A DNA stretch of 64,000 bases from Casuarius casuarius. Taxonomy: Eukaryota > Chordata > Aves > Casuariiformes > Casuariidae. A program made the translations under genes and the position numbers. Shown here one piece after another: positions 1-13,664 of the stretch (positions are counted from its first letter, which is position 1; each line of letters begins with the position of its first letter). The notes beneath the pieces are model-generated. The model was given only the letters and a program-made list of their open reading frames with translations, ran no database searches and was not told the origin of the DNA. The DNA is taken from contig PTFA01000042.1 of assembly GCA_003342895.1 (NCBI GenBank), positions 1,550,001 through 1,614,000 of the forward strand, in the 5' to 3' direction.

Positions 1-3000
1 AACAGAAAGGAAGAAAACACAAAACATAGCAGAGCTTCTTGCAAGTAGTATGCTTCCTCTTTATTCAGGACAACAAAATTTCTGTCCCAGTCATGATTAA
101 TGGATATCCCTGAGAGGGACAACTACCCTACACTGGGGTTCAAAGCCCTAATGCACCTCCCAGAATTAGAGTTCACATGAAGATAAAACCAAGGACAGCA
201 GTGATGGCACCCTATGCAGAATAGGCCCTCCAGACCCGGGATACCCTGAGATAGCCCCGTGCACTAGCAGATGGGATGCAAATGCAGCTCTTCCACCCAC
301 CAAGCAAAGGCTTGAACCACCAGGCACTTCCATGTCCTGAGCAGAGTCTTCTCAGCACTTGATGTGGAAGATGTTCTGTTCTACGCAGCACATGCACAGT
401 CACTGGTGGAGGGACAAATGGCTTTCTTGGTGTAGCTAGAGCACTTGGGGACAGCAGAAACTACAATAACTCTGCCTGCTCTACTTTATCTTTAAGTATT
501 TTATATTAGTAATTTTCCTCCCCAGAATGTCCCAGCCCAGTCTTTAAGAAGGTGCAGCAGATGCTCTGCATCCGGGCCGCCCAGTCACTGGATTTCTATT
601 ATTTTTAGGGGGCCATATTCATGGAGTTCATACATTGAGCATCTGTCACAAAACAAAGATTCAGATATTTGTTTCCACCAGAATACACATTTAAACAGTT
701 GCCAGCCTTCTCTTTAACAAAATATATTAGTGTCCACTTTCCTGCTCACTTCTCTAGGCCCAGTCTTGGAAGGCCTGGAAGACCTTACAGTATAGTCCTG
801 AGGCATTCATCACAGTGATGCAAGGTACAAATCCCTTTGGCCATGAGTGTAACTTAAACCAAATTGTTCCACCTTTCATTGGTGAGCTTTCTGGCTACCA
901 GAAAAATGGTATCTGAAAGGGAAATAGTAGCTATGATTTGAGAAAGCCAGGTGAACCATGGCTAGGAAGCAAGGCTGGCAGAGAATGACTGATTCATGAA
1001 TCTCAGCTCAACATGTCAAGTTGAGCATAGAGATTTTGGGTCAGCATCACCAGGGCCAGAGCAGTGTGAGACACACTTCTGAAGTGACATTTAGGCAACT
1101 CCAAAGTTAGGCAGCACCATGATTGTCTAAAACTGTAAGTTTGGGGAGCCTATAGGGGCAACTGGCATCCAAGCCTTGGTGGCACAAACTCCCTGCCCTC
1201 TACTCAGACTGGTCTTTAGCCTGTGGACACTTACGAATATGGCAAGTACCCACAGTCATCAAGTGTTCTCATGACAGAATTGCAAAGTGATCTTGTAGAG
1301 AAGGAACAAAGCTAAGTATGATAACAGGTGAGTTGAAGACCTTGCCTCACCTTCCTCATCAACAAGTACTTTTTAGAGTAAAAGGTATGTAAGCTTTTTT
1401 TTTGTATTGGTCCTATTATAAGACACTGCTCTTTCAGCTTTGTTGAAAGCTTTGTTTGTATTCTTTGTGTGATTACTGCAGTGTGTCATTTAGATGTCTT
1501 CTAGAGGCGAGAGAACCTCAACTGATGTAAATTGGCATTATTCCCTTGAGAATATGGCTATGAATATTCAATTTTTAAAATATTTACAAACTCTTCAGGT
1601 CATCCATTCACAACTGCTGCACAAAAGCTAAGTAGTAGCATGCATTAAAAGAAGTTAGATATTACAGTAAAGGATGCTAGTACTTTCCTGATATATAGAA
1701 AGACCCGTCCATGTTCTGTAGTGATGCTACAGCTTCCAGAGGGATAGGAAAGGCTGAACTTTGGCAACTAAATTCAACCATTGATTTCAAACATGGAAGA
1801 TTAACTCTCACCCTCTCTTCTAGCTTACCTTAAACTCCAGGTGAAGAAAAAGAAGGGGGAATCAGCAGTTCTTTCTGCTCAAAGGTCATGTTGGGAAAAA
1901 ATAAAAATATTCACAGCCTAAAATCTCAGCAAGGACAGAAATGGCATCCCCGGCACAGAAGCCAGTAGAGATCTAGCCGGAGTCTCACTTCCAAAGCTGT
2001 TTAGTTCTTACAGCTCCAAGGAGAGCAGGAGGGCAGGATGCTGAACACTTCTGAGGATCAGACCTGAACTGCTGGGCTCTTGGAGAGGGTGCACAGTGAC
2101 TTCCTTTTATGATGTTTCTGTTTTTTCCACCTGCAACTACTTTCTTTCAGATTCAAATTCCACATATAGCAAAGAAGCTTCTAGCTGAATGAGTGCACGT
2201 AAAAATCTGAGTTTCCAGAAATCACTGCTCTTTAGCAACAAGGAGTGAAGAAATGTGAAGCTACCTGGCATACATTTTGAGGATGGAAATCAAATCATTC
2301 AAAATACTCCATGAAAATATTTCCTAGAAGCAAATACATAGATGAACAGGTGTCTCAAGAGTTATCCTGGTAATTTGGAGGTGACATTTAACTTAATATG
2401 CAAATTAGTTTTAGTCCCTTTTTTCTGTCTAACCAGAGAATGGATCTTCTGTTCAGACTGAGTATAGTTAGAGTTACAGTATGTCGTCGCTCTTCAAAGT
2501 CAGCTCATATACCCTCCTCACAAGGACAAGCTCGCCAGGACAAGCCAAATTTCACTCACTCACACTGACGAGTACCCAGGCACCAGGGTCCAACTTTAAA
2601 TGAGTCATTACTCTGTTTGCTCTCAGACTAGTGATTCGTTCATCTTCAAAAGTAACATCATTCATTTTTCCAGAGGAGAATCCACCTGTGTGTTCAGAGC
2701 TGTTGTTCAGGTTGTGCATGCTCTGCAGATGACTGCGCACTTTTGCAGACTGTTATGCTTGCCTCTCTGGAGTCTATGTATCTTATTTCCAATTGCCAGG
2801 CATCACCTTAACTTTTGCTGTTTGCTGCAACACCTAAAGCTTCCTGTGGGTCTCACTGTTGCAAACCAAATGCCTTCTGGCCTCGTAATTGCTTCCTTTC
2901 TGACATTTTTTATTCACATCATTCACACTCCAAGTTTTACTCTAGCCTTGCTGACTTGCTTTGGTTCACAAACGGTATTTCGGTTGTCAGTATCTGTGGG

Positions 3001-6000
3001 TGGGGATGGTTGTTTGGTCGGTCTGTTTGGGTTGGATCTTTGTTTTCATTTCTTTGACCAGGTCTCAACCTTGAATCTTAGCACAGATTCAGCCTCCAAA
3101 AGCACACTGCTTTTTCAGCTGTAAATCAACAAAAACATTTTCACTTTCTCTTTGCAATTGGATTACAATTATTTACATTTCAGATTTCTGTGCTGGGCAC
3201 AATTCCTCCAAAGTACGTAATGCATTTTATAGTTTCTTCCTTCTCCCAGGTACTCATGGTTTGCAGATGTGGAAGGAAGCACTATTCCAAGTTTCTCTGT
3301 TTTTTCCTGATGTCTCTAAAAAAGCTTCAGGTCTAAGATGATTTTTAACTGCTACAGCCTATTGCTCCAGGTATTTTCATTGTTCATTTTCACTCTTATA
3401 TCTTGCATGAAAAAAAAAATCACCCATAAAATTTGAGAGGTCTGCACCACTGAGCACTCAAGTCATTGTAGAGTTGTTCCAACTGGCTAGAAGCAAAATC
3501 TCTGCAAAGAAGCAGTTTCCCACAGCACGACTGAAATCCAAAATCTTTTAATCTGTCTCTTCCAATATCAAACTGCCACACTGTCCACATCAAGATACCT
3601 CCTCAGAAATTTTTGGAGTATGAAGCTAGCTTGTTTGCAGGTTGAAGGGAAGGCTTGTTTGCAGTATAAGGGATATTTCCATAGAAGTGTTCCAGTACCC
3701 TCAGATTTGTGGCTACCAATTGCTGAGCACCCAGACTAAAATTAAGGTGTTGAATTTGTGGATTCTGTGGATTGGGGCATTCCTCTGTGACAGACAGTCT
3801 GCTTTATCCAGGCCATGCTGCTCCAGCTGCAATCTGCTGCATCATTTAAACCGGAGCCACCAGGAAGGTATAAGGGCCCCTCAGCTTTGGTATCTGCTTC
3901 TCTCACAAATCAGTCTTACAGTTTTGAATTCTGCAAAGAGCAGAGCCCATCTGTTTGAGTAAGCTCAGCTATAAGGAGAGAGGAGCTAAGGCCTTGCGGA
4001 GCTGTGTTCCTCTGTAAAGTTAAGCTAAAGGGCTGTATTATGCTTTTTAAGGACTGACTGTTTCTGTTTGGCTTTATTAATGGTGTGTAACAGTAATAAG
4101 CCGCCATACAACTGATATCTCTGCACCAGAATCCTCTCATACTGTTTTAAAGAATACATTCCTAAAATACTTATGTTCCTGCCAATTCAAGAGATTTATT
4201 CTGACAAGAGTGGAAATGTCAAAAGAGTCAGTAAAAACTTCTAAAACTTTCAAAGCACTCTACAAAATCCTTGTCCCAATGAATCCAGTAGCAAAATTAC
4301 CTCTGTCTTCCTATCAACCAGCCACACCTTGGTAAATGAAAGCCTTCAAATGTTAGATTCGGTTCTGATTTTTAGGGATTCACTTCTAATTAAACACAGA
4401 TTTTAGGAATGACCTCTAAACTTCCTGAAAAATCAGCCATGTTGTCCTACAGTCCAGAAATGACTTTCATATGATGCTTCTCATCTCCTGTAATAAATTC
4501 ACAGATGGACCATCGTTGTCCTTCCAATGCCTAAGAATAACTCCTAAGTACCGTTCCCAGGGGATTTGATTTAGTTTACACACATCTGCTGAGATACGTG
4601 TCTTTGAGCCCAGATTAAGTCTTTGTTTGACTATATTTGAGCATTTGTGAAACTACTTGGCAAGAATGTCCTTATTTTATTCATTCAGAACATGTGCTGA
4701 TTGTTGCCAGCGTGATCTGAACACCTCCGGCAGAACTGGTTGTCTTTCAGTTCCAACCTATTTACAGTGAGAAGGAAACCAATCACAGAAAATGGTGACC
4801 TACATTAGCCTTAAAACTGTGCTCCCCCAGATTCTCTTTTCTTACTTAATCAATTGTTTTATTTCTGAGCAAATGAATTTCAGATTCAAATCTTTCCTAA
4901 CTAGACTTGCCATGCCTTGCTTTATTAGCCCCCCTCTCAGTTTAATACCTCTTTTGCTCATTACTCTTTGATATGCTGCATATCAGAGGGGATGTGTTTC
5001 AAGCACAGAGTTTATCTTTTGGAGCAGAGAAAAGACTAGGAAACTGCAAAACCTAAGCTCACAGCTGGCTTGCCAGGACACAAGTGAGGACACTGAGACA
5101 GTAGACATATCTCACAAAAGCAAAACATCTCTTACAGGAGGTATGATATGAAGCTCCCCACTATTTCTCTAAATGCCTCAGCAACACAAAACTTAACCAT
5201 TCCCTTCTGAGCATAAGCCACCTAGTCTGCCACACAGCAAGACCACAAAGCTGGCGTCACTGCAGTTGTGGAGAAAATCCAGTGCAACACGTACCTAAAG
5301 AGGGCAGTACATCAGGGCTTGAGGTTTGTGCAATTTTGCGTTACACAAGAGCATTAACTTGTTGATCCATACTTCTCAGTAGATATTGCCTTCCCCTGTT
5401 CACTTAAGCTCTCTACCTCCTGTTACTTATTTGAATTGTGTTATGACACTGTGGACCAGAACCGCTTTGTCTGGGAGAAGAAACATCTATGTCTTTCTGA
5501 AAGAAATATGGCACATGGTCAGTTGTGGTCTTCTTACAGTGGCTTACCGAGTTACCACTGGTCAGGCCAACTACTTTCCTCACCTTTGGCATGCAAATCC
5601 TTAGCTGGTCCAGCTGCAATAGAGAATGTGTCAGCTCAGACATCTCCTAGCAAGATTATTACCAGTATTCTCACAAAGAAGAGGAGAGGATCCAGCAGCC
5701 AGTTCTTACTCACTCCTTGAGGAGCAGCTATTAGTGTAGGTGGATAGAAAAGGGGATTTTTGGAAAGACAGAATCAGATTCCTCCTTCCCCCTGTGCCTC
5801 CATCCACTCCAAGTAGCTGGCAGGACCAATAAATGAGGCTGTAACAGCACAGTTCACAGGGAAGTGTTGTATGGGTAAGTGCAGGCACAAAGCAGCAGTT
5901 TCATGGCTGAACTGGCAGATGGGGCCAGTTATTATCCATGCTCCTCGAAGACAAGACAACCTTGGGGTCAGGTGCAGATCTGCACTTCCACACTCTCATC

Positions 6001-7290
6001 CCTGCATCCTCCCAGTGTTCCCATTTCAGCAATGAGCCTGCTTGGGGCTCAAGCCAGATTTAGCCCATTCCTACATGTGCCAGAGGGCCTCCCCATTGCA
6101 GAGCCTTTATCAGGACCTAAGCAGCACCTCTAAGCTCAAGCTCACTGTACTACATACTGTACAAGACAGAGCAAAGCAACGGCTCCCTCTCTGAAGAGCA
6201 AGTAGAAGATACATGCAAAGAAAAGCTCAGGTGGTTGTTGTGCTTTTACAGATCTTCTAGAAGGCCCCTGGATGCTTTGTAGAAATAAATAGTTTAGGGT
6301 TTAGAAGTCATGCTTTAAAAGCTACTGTAGTTGGTATCACAGGAAATCCAGCCAAGGGAAGCTAGAAGCTTTAGAACCTGTGTAACTCCTCGCACTTTGA
6401 ATTAGTTTAACCACAGAGAGCAAGCCCAGGCAAGCTGGATCGTGTTTCACCACACACAGTCCGCTTGCCACAATTACAGAAATGTAGCTCTATGTCAGCT
6501 TCGTGAGAAGAACTCTGCCTGGAGACATAGTAATTCTGACACTGAGCTCAGGCTGAGGTTTCTAGACACAAGTGCAACAAGACCTGGCTTATTCAGAACC
6601 CAGTCCCAGCAGCTTTGCGACGCATTACTCATACTGGGCAGGTCACCTGCTAGCGCTGCTTAAATTTTTAGGATGGAAACATTTCCTTGTTGTTAGCTGT
6701 ATAAGTATAGTGCCACATATTTAATCCTCCCATGCAATACTCGTATCACATTTTCCTCTGCTTTTGGTATTTCCTGTTCAGTAGTGTTGGTGGAGTTCTT
6801 TTAAATTTGCTCCTTTGGCGTGCTTCGGTTCTGTGGGAAACTTCCCATCTCCATATGTTATCCTGCCTTCTATTCACAATAAAAATTGATTTAAAAAAAG
6901 AATTAAAACCCTTCCCATTCTAGCTTACTCTTAGGCATTTTGGCCAGGAGCTGCACTGCCAGCTGTAGGCTAGACAAATCCAAGGCAAGCCTGTCAAAGA
7001 CAGGATGAAATAAAGCTCACTCTTTTCAGAATATTAAAACTTCTTTTGCAGACCCACAGTCCTGAGGTGACCACTTTCACAGGGCAACCCTGCTACAACT
7101 CTCCCTGTTCCAGCATCCCCACCTTGTACTGGAGGAGGGAAATACAGTCAGGCCCAGACCAGCTTCCCTATGACTTATATCTGTTCTTCTTAGCTTCTTC
7201 TCACTGTTTTGGTTTAATTACTTTTGGAATATGTCCACATGCCAGTGTATGCGTCATAAAGTCAATTTTTAAATAAGAATTTGTTGCATT
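1..7290. other. Intergenic AT-rich sequence, no gene recognised
   Basis: I see no coding exon, RNA gene or clear mobile element here. Open frames on either strand are short, lack recognisable domains and have no convincing splice partners. The longest (2600-3124, + strand, 174 codons) is pyrimidine-rich and looks like chance. In other vertebrates the OLIG1/OLIG2 genes lie on this side of IFNAR2, so the stretch may be the gene-poor interval between them; that is inference from known synteny. Confidence 0.6.
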
Positions 7291-7292
7291 GA

Positions 7293-7328
7293 AATCATTA
7301 CTTAGTAATAATTACTTAGTAATGATTA
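7293..7328. promoter_or_regulatory. Nested near-palindrome packed with homeodomain TAAT cores
   Basis: The outer 10-bp arms AATCATTACT and AGTAATGATT are exact inverse complements. The inside, AGTAATAATTACT, is itself palindromic except at its centre. CTTAGTAAT also occurs twice as a direct repeat. This gives about six TAAT/ATTA cores in 36 bp, the binding core of Antp/LIM-type homeodomains. It could be a regulatory site or just AT-rich chance; no function is shown. Confidence 0.3.
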
Positions 7329-7559
7329 CCACATCCTCAAACTGTTTCTCCTTAAAGTCCCTCTTCTTCACTAGTAACTGCTGCTCCCCTCAGCCATAGC
7401 TAGGATGGGAGAAAGGGGCTAAGAAGTAAAACACAGACATGTTACTGCCTTGCCAAGGCTCTCTTAAAGGGCAGCTAACAAATGCTCAGACACCCCTGAC
7501 AATTATCTCCTTCAATGTCCCCATCATATAAGAGAAGCAACAGCAAAGAAGGCTGGGAA

Positions 7560-7780
7560 CCAGGGCATTTTTCTAGGCTTTGGGAAGATTAGGATCACAC
7601 ACTACAGATTTGGGGCAAGTTGTTCATCTGCCTTCATGGTGCCTCAGTTCCAAGCCTCCGAAATGGAGAAAACAGCAGTTCCCTCACACACTGGGGTGAG
7701 GGCTGCAAAGATGAATGCTTGTGGCAACAAGAACCTGCATGTGAATACACACGATGTGCTAAGCTCACTGTTACACTTAC
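7560..7780 (-). repeat. Ancient MIR/CORE-SINE-like fragment (minus orientation)
   Basis: On the + strand the order is GGGGCAAGTTGTTCATCTGCC, then GTGCCTCAGTTCC, then AAATGGAGAAAACAGCAG, then a GGGGTGAGGG block. This follows the reverse complement of the tRNA-derived MIR family (usually ...CAAGTTACTT...GTGCCTCAGTTTCC...AAATGGGGATAATA...GTTGTGAGG). It is heavily diverged, as expected for a pre-amniote insertion. I worked from memory of the consensus, so the limits are approximate. Confidence 0.5.
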
Positions 7781-7789
7781 ACACTAGGT

Positions 7790-10670
7790 ACACATTTCCC
7801 TTTCAGTCTCACTCTCTGGAGCACTAAGCAGAGGATTATTTGAGAACTAGAGCGGATGAGAGACCAGGGTTATAACATGGAGGCATCCTTACAGCTGCAG
7901 CCAGAAGAGACATCAGGGACAGCAAAGGATACAGGGGCTGCCAGAAGTAGAGCAAGAGGAACGGGTGTTTTGCAAGCATTCAGCCTGCAGACATAGGGGA
8001 GGGTGTTACCCTGTCTTTTATACCAACACATGGCAAACTCGGTGTGACTCCATGTTGGCTGTTGTGACTCTGGGAAAGGAGAGAAAGAATGCAAACACTG
8101 GCACTTGAGACTGCCCGTCCATCCTTTGGAAGGACTGATGGAAGCTTTTTGTACGCCTGCCAAAGGGAAAAATAGCAACACAATTTACCTGGGAACAGAT
8201 GGGCCTTCCTAGGCAGCCAGCCTTAATTAACCAACAAGACAACTTAACAGCCTCGGGCCGAGGCACGTTGCGGAGGCCTCGCTGGAGCGGCACACAGCAA
8301 TAGCACGGCCAGCGGAGCGCAGAGCCAGGAAAAGCCCTGGACTCAGCACAGCAGCACGGGGCGAGCAGGTGAGTCAAAGATGTCACTTGTTTTTTGCTCT
8401 CCCTGCTGCTGCTCCATATCACGCTGCTGACACCACAGTCTGGGGCCAGCGCTCTGGAGAAGAGGCAGCAACCCAAAAGGCCAAGGACATTGCCTTTCAG
8501 GACATAGAGGGGAAGTGGCACACTGCAGCGTGAACCCCACGCACCAGCCCTGAAAGCCTGCCAGCAAAATGCCCCCTCCTCGGCTTCTCAAAAGAGGTCA
8601 TCCGTGGTGCTTTGTGCCGTCTATTTTCTCAGTTTTATCAGAAGTTAAGAGTTACAAAGTTAATTTGGAGCTGCTCAAAGGCAGATGGGGAGGGGAAGAG
8701 GGAATGAAAACAAAGGAATTGTTTTAGCTTTAAAACCCATGATGTTTGTGGAAGCTTTCTCGCTTGACTAATTAACGATTTTCTCTTCATTTTCCAGCCC
8801 ATACATGCCGCTTCCTCTATGAATCTTCCCACCAGGCTAAAGAACTGTTAGTGAGTCCCCATGTGTCCCCCTCATAATAGTAAATGCTTCTGGTTATTAG
8901 ATATGGCTGAGGTAGTGCCTCCATTTCAGACTGTACATCAGCTGGTGTTCAAACTCACATATTCACTTTCACTTTCTTAATCTTTTCCTTACTCTTTCTC
9001 AGCTTAAAAATAAATTGTTTCAAGGAGAGCCTGAAAAAGCATCACTTAGATGTCTGAATGCCCAGAGAAGAAAACGAGTGTATTTCTACCTTCAAAATTA
9101 TGGCACATAATCCTTTTCTGCACACAACTCTAACCAGTTAGATTGACAATTTTAGAGCTGGTACACACAGTGAAATTGTAAATAATGATACGTATGTATG
9201 GGACCTGTTGGGAGTTACATAATCTCTTGTCAAGTCTGCTATTGGGAACTACAGCCCAAGAGCAACCGTAGCTTAAAGACAGGAGATCCACATTGTTTCA
9301 CAAGTAAGACAATTTAATATTTTATATGTTTTTCTGTACATACACGTCTATCTAGCCATGTATATTCAAATACCTAGAGAGACTGAGGACCCCACTTTTC
9401 CACTGTCCCAATATTCCCTCCCCCCATTTTTAATAAGTTTTAGAAAATCATCATAAATACGCTGCAGATCAGACTTGGATTATTCTGTATATTCAGCCAA
9501 TGAAGCACTACACTGCAGCACAGAGGTTTCTGTAATTTAACTTATACACAATCCAGATAATAAGTGTGATTCTTCATCTCTACCCTGCCATGTGCAGTTG
9601 TCCTGCCAGTGCCATATGTTTATCTCAGTGGAGGCTATTTCTCTGTGCCACGTCTGGTTACATTTGACGGGTCACATTCTTTTTGATGTGGAACCTTTAA
9701 AAGCAGCAGGAAACCACTGTTCCCAGAACAATAATTGTCAAAGTACATCTTTTTCTATAGACTATACTTAGCAATCTGAAAAGCTTGCGTCCATGCAGCC
9801 AAAGCAGAACTAAGAGCAAGTATTCTAGTTTCCATGATTATTGGATTAATTTGTGTGATATATGAATAGGGTAATCTCAGAACGTTTCTTACGGACGTCT
9901 CAGTTATAGTCCCAACTGGGTAACCAATTGGTTGAGGACTTTTTTTTTTTAAAGGAAATCAGATTATTAGTTTTCAAGCTAACCTTTGCAGTTAAGAAAT
10001 TGTCAACAGTCTTTGAATGTCTGGATTTTTTTGCTGAAGCAAACTAGGAGATTCCTAATATCTTAAGTGAAATTTAATTAACTTCTACTTTTTCACAGTT
10101 AAAAGATCCAGAATATTCCCTTTTCTTCTCCGTGAGATACAGTCTAGCGGAGCTCTTTCTTTTACACTACGAATGAACAAACAGCTGGACAATGGGAAGA
10201 TATTCTTCCTCCTGAACTAACCAGCTCAAGCACAGTACTTGAAGGCCAAATACATTCTGGTAGGCTGTGATCAGCCAAAAAATATTAAGAAAACTTCCAG
10301 GAAAGGAGCATGTATTATTTCTGGGACCTTTTTGTTTCCTCAAATCTCTATTACTGGCCTTAGATTTCAAATAAGTTTTTAGTGTAAGACTATAGTTAAG
10401 ACCTTTGGACAGATCAGTCTGGGTCTGGCAATATCAGAATGAAGCCACAATTGGCTCTGTTATTTAAAGGAAACCTTATTTTAGCCTTCCGCACAGCCAG
10501 CCTGATGTCCTTACCACATGGTGGAGTTTTAGCCCTCCCACTCACCTCCCTCAGGCAACTCTTAAAAAGCAACACACAACTCATGATCATTAATGATTCA
10601 TTATCTGTACCCCTCTCTTTCTCTCTTTTGTTCTAACTGTCACAGTGTAACTCTTTGTCTATTTACTGTG
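7790..10670. other. Intergenic, no gene recognised; small GC-richer patch at 8.2-8.6 kb
   Basis: Mostly AT-rich unique sequence. Between about 8230 and 8370 the composition becomes GC-rich with several CpGs and ends in GCAG|GTGAGTC (donor GT at 8370). A 167-codon minus-strand frame (8018-8521) crosses it. The patch could be the first exon of an unannotated non-coding transcript or a CpG-bearing enhancer. I see no acceptor-flanked coding exon to join, so I do not call a gene. Confidence 0.45.
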
Positions 10671-10672
10671 CA

Positions 10673-10686
10673 TTATTGGCCAATAA
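10673..10686. promoter_or_regulatory. Perfect palindrome of two divergent CCAAT boxes
   Basis: TTATTGGCCAATAA is an exact 14-bp palindrome formed by ATTGG and CCAAT back to back. This arrangement is compatible with NF-Y or NF-I half-sites. No TATA box or CpG island is adjacent, so a promoter role is not supported; it may be an enhancer element or chance. Confidence 0.25.
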
Positions 10687-10793
10687 CACTTTGTAGAGTC
10701 TTTATAAAGAGCTGTTTACTCAGAGTCAATAACACATTCATCCATGAAGAGTTAATGCTCTCACATACACTAAGGGGGACAGTTTCAGAGGGC

Positions 10794-10832
10794 TGCACAA
10801 ATCCCCTAGCATTATTCATGGGGATTTGTGCA
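10794..10832. repeat. Perfect 13-bp inverted repeat with 13-nt loop
   Basis: Arm TGCACAAATCCCC (10794-10806) is the exact inverse complement of GGGGATTTGTGCA (10820-10832), with a 13-nt A/T-rich spacer. As RNA it forms a fully paired 13-bp stem. The pairing does not extend outward, so the stem is shorter than a usual microRNA precursor. It may be a footprint of a small DNA transposon, a cruciform site or a regulatory dyad. Confidence 0.6.
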
Positions 10833-10839
10833 CAAACTC

Positions 10840-13625
10840 CTGCTTACTCCTCTTTGGAAATATACATTTAATTCTGTTGTGTATGGTAATGAGAGTGCAG
10901 CGTGCTAACATTTCCATGGCTGGTAGCCCAAACAACAGAATATACTTTCTATGTCATTGTCAGTCATTGATCGGGTAATTGGTTGGCTTTAGTTGGTAGG
11001 ACAAAGGCGAAAGTCTATCTGCAGCTGAAGAATTCCTAAGCAGGAGAAGTAGCAGAGGAGATATAAGCCAACTAGAATAATGTGTTGCAAACTACCAAAG
11101 GACATGTTCAGGGACAGTGGTAGTCCAGTGCCTGGTCGCAAAGGGAAGCCTCCAGGCCTAGCTGTACTTTGCTTGTGCAATGGATTCAAGACATACAACA
11201 TAAAAAAGAGACCTTGCATGACAGTCAACCTACTAAGATCAGAAAGGACTTTTCAGAACCATGGGAAAGCAATGCATTAGAAACCTGTACGTCACAGGCA
11301 TGTATAGAAGATGTTTTCAAAGCACTATGCAAATTTCACATGCACTGCAAAGCCCAGGAACTGCCTCTAGTCAGAAATGAAGCATCAGCGTTTTGTCTAC
11401 TCACTCCAAACTTCAGGGGAAACTAAGTTAATTGAAGTTCCCTTCTCCTTCCGGTATAATTACAACACAATATATAAAACTATAAAATCACAAATGGCAT
11501 TTTATGGGGTTGGAGGAAGAGAAAAGCCATTGCTTTTGAGAATATAAAAACTATTGAATTAGGTGTCCAATAATTTCATTAAACTCCTTTTGTCAGACAG
11601 CAAGTTTAAAATAGAATGGCACAGTAAATCTCTAAACTGCAAATTGCAGGAAACAGAGAAGGCCTATCAGGGGAAGGATCCTTAGCTGCTTGCCTTGTTT
11701 TTAAATTTTTCCCTTTCCCTTTCTTTGCCACTAGCCGGTAGTCTGTGGGTTTGAATGAATTATCAGGGTACCCACTTTAGACATTCTGGAAAAAGAACTC
11801 CAGGATTTTGCCTCCCATGTGTGTTCACAGACTTTCTTGTGGTCCCTAACACCAGCTGAGGCTGCCAGCAGTAACTAACCAAATGGAGAATAAGGCTGCA
11901 GGTCGTTCTGCTGCTTTTCCTGCAAATACCCTGTTTGAACACCAAATCTGTGGCAGATTGTATCACACTGGCTGAGTCAGCCTGGGCAGATGAACATCAA
12001 TTTTCCTGCCTGGGTGATTATCAATTATCTCTAATTCACCAGAGTAGCCCTGCTTCATCATCACACTCAAGAACTGGAGCACAAACCAAGGAAAACTTTG
12101 TATTTTCCACACTTCTCAAAAAAAAAACTTGTAGGAACATTCACATGCCCCTGGGGCCAGGACGCGGAGACAGGCTGTCGGACTCAAGGGACGTCCCTTT
12201 GACCCAGGGCAAACCAGCCCACACATTATAGCGATGATGTTAGCAATATCCCAACTGACCAAGTAGGCATGCTTAATTCACACAGCACATTAACCAGTGC
12301 ATTGAGTCTCTTTGTGATGGTTTGTGTGCAGTCAGGGCAAGGTGGTACAGTCCCCCAGTGCATACATACATGGAGAGAAAAGAAACTGTCCTGGGCCTGG
12401 GCCCTACAAACTTCTCCCCTTGCTATCAATCAGTAAAAGACTCTGCCCTTGAAAAATCATTTGCAGTATGTGAATTTTAACATGTGGCTGGAGCTACAGT
12501 TGGTCAGATTGTGTTTTATCAAGTGAAACTACACCCAAATATACTGTTTTGCCAAAGCTGGAAGACTTTTTGTGCAGGAGAATGGGTTTCTATTGAGTTT
12601 TCAGAGGGAAAGAAGAAGAACACTGAAAGATGCTCATCCTCTCTAGCAGGGTGACTCAAACCCTGGGAAAGGGGATGTTCTACTCTGGCTGATCCAGAGT
12701 ACTTTGTAGTAGAAAAGTCTCAGCTAAAGAGCATGGGGACCTGGGGACTAGCCCAACAGCCTAATCACAACATGATTCACAGCTATTTCACAAATCCCAA
12801 ACCAGGAAGTTCTGATTTTGATTGAACAAAGCAGACATTTAAGACAGCTACACTTCTGCAAAGATACGAAGGTGGGGGTTTCGCTGTACATTGGAATGAA
12901 AATTTTTGAGGCCAAAGTTGCTGTTGTGAGTAGGAACTGTCACTCTCTAGTCAACTGTGTATGGAGGATGATGGCATCCTTCGGCGATGAAGCATCTCAT
13001 CTGTGCTTCTGCCTGCTTGAGAAAGAGGAAGCTGCCACTGCATTTCATGATTGCTAAATTCTTCCATGCTTCCAGACATGACTCACTGAAGACCTGTTTT
13101 GGGTTAAAGCTACTGGCATTTTTTCTGGAGGGACCTATTTCACAGTCATACATGAACAGCTCTCATTGCACCTCAGAGCTGGCTAAGAACAAAATTCAAA
13201 GTCACCGTCTGTCATAAGTGCCACAGACAAATGTACATAGTGAACAAATAGCCAGAAAGTGAAATGTGGCAATCTTTGAGAAAAAAATACGTATTGTTTC
13301 ATTCAAATGATTTGTAGCACAGAGAAGGAAAACAATATTTCATTTTCACCTGAAAATATAACTAAACCTCTAATAAGTACAACAATAAGCAGTCATTTCA
13401 CTTAATGACATGAGCATTTCTATTCCCTATCTTCTGTCCCTATCCAAGGAAGGCATAACATTAGAAATATGGACATTATCACAGGTGAGCTGAAGGCAGA
13501 ATTTAGCAAAGGCTATAAAGGGATTAGTATAAGATGACTTGAGGCATCATCAATTTTGGTGGAAACACTTGCTGAAAAGGAAAACCAATGAGAAAAATAT
13601 CCTCAGAAAAGATAAATCTGAATAT
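10840..13625. other. Intergenic, nothing recognised
   Basis: AT-rich sequence with only short, overlapping open frames on both strands. I see no repeat family, RNA gene or exon-like pattern that I can name. Confidence 0.55.
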
Positions 13626-13626
13626 T

Positions 13627-13664
<38 letters not shown>
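13626..13664. repeat. (TA)n(CA)n compound microsatellite
   Basis: An uninterrupted AT run passes directly into about eleven CA units. This is a typical compound dinucleotide repeat and likely polymorphic. Confidence 0.9.

Noticed and set aside
2600..3124. 174-codon + strand open frame
   Set aside because: Pyrimidine-rich, Leu/Phe/Ser/Cys-heavy product without domains, promoter or splice context; overlaps frames on the other strand. Most likely chance.
8018..8521. 167-codon minus-strand frame in the GC-richer patch
   Set aside because: Overlaps two other minus frames, has no recognisable domain and no good flanking splice signals; composition explains it.
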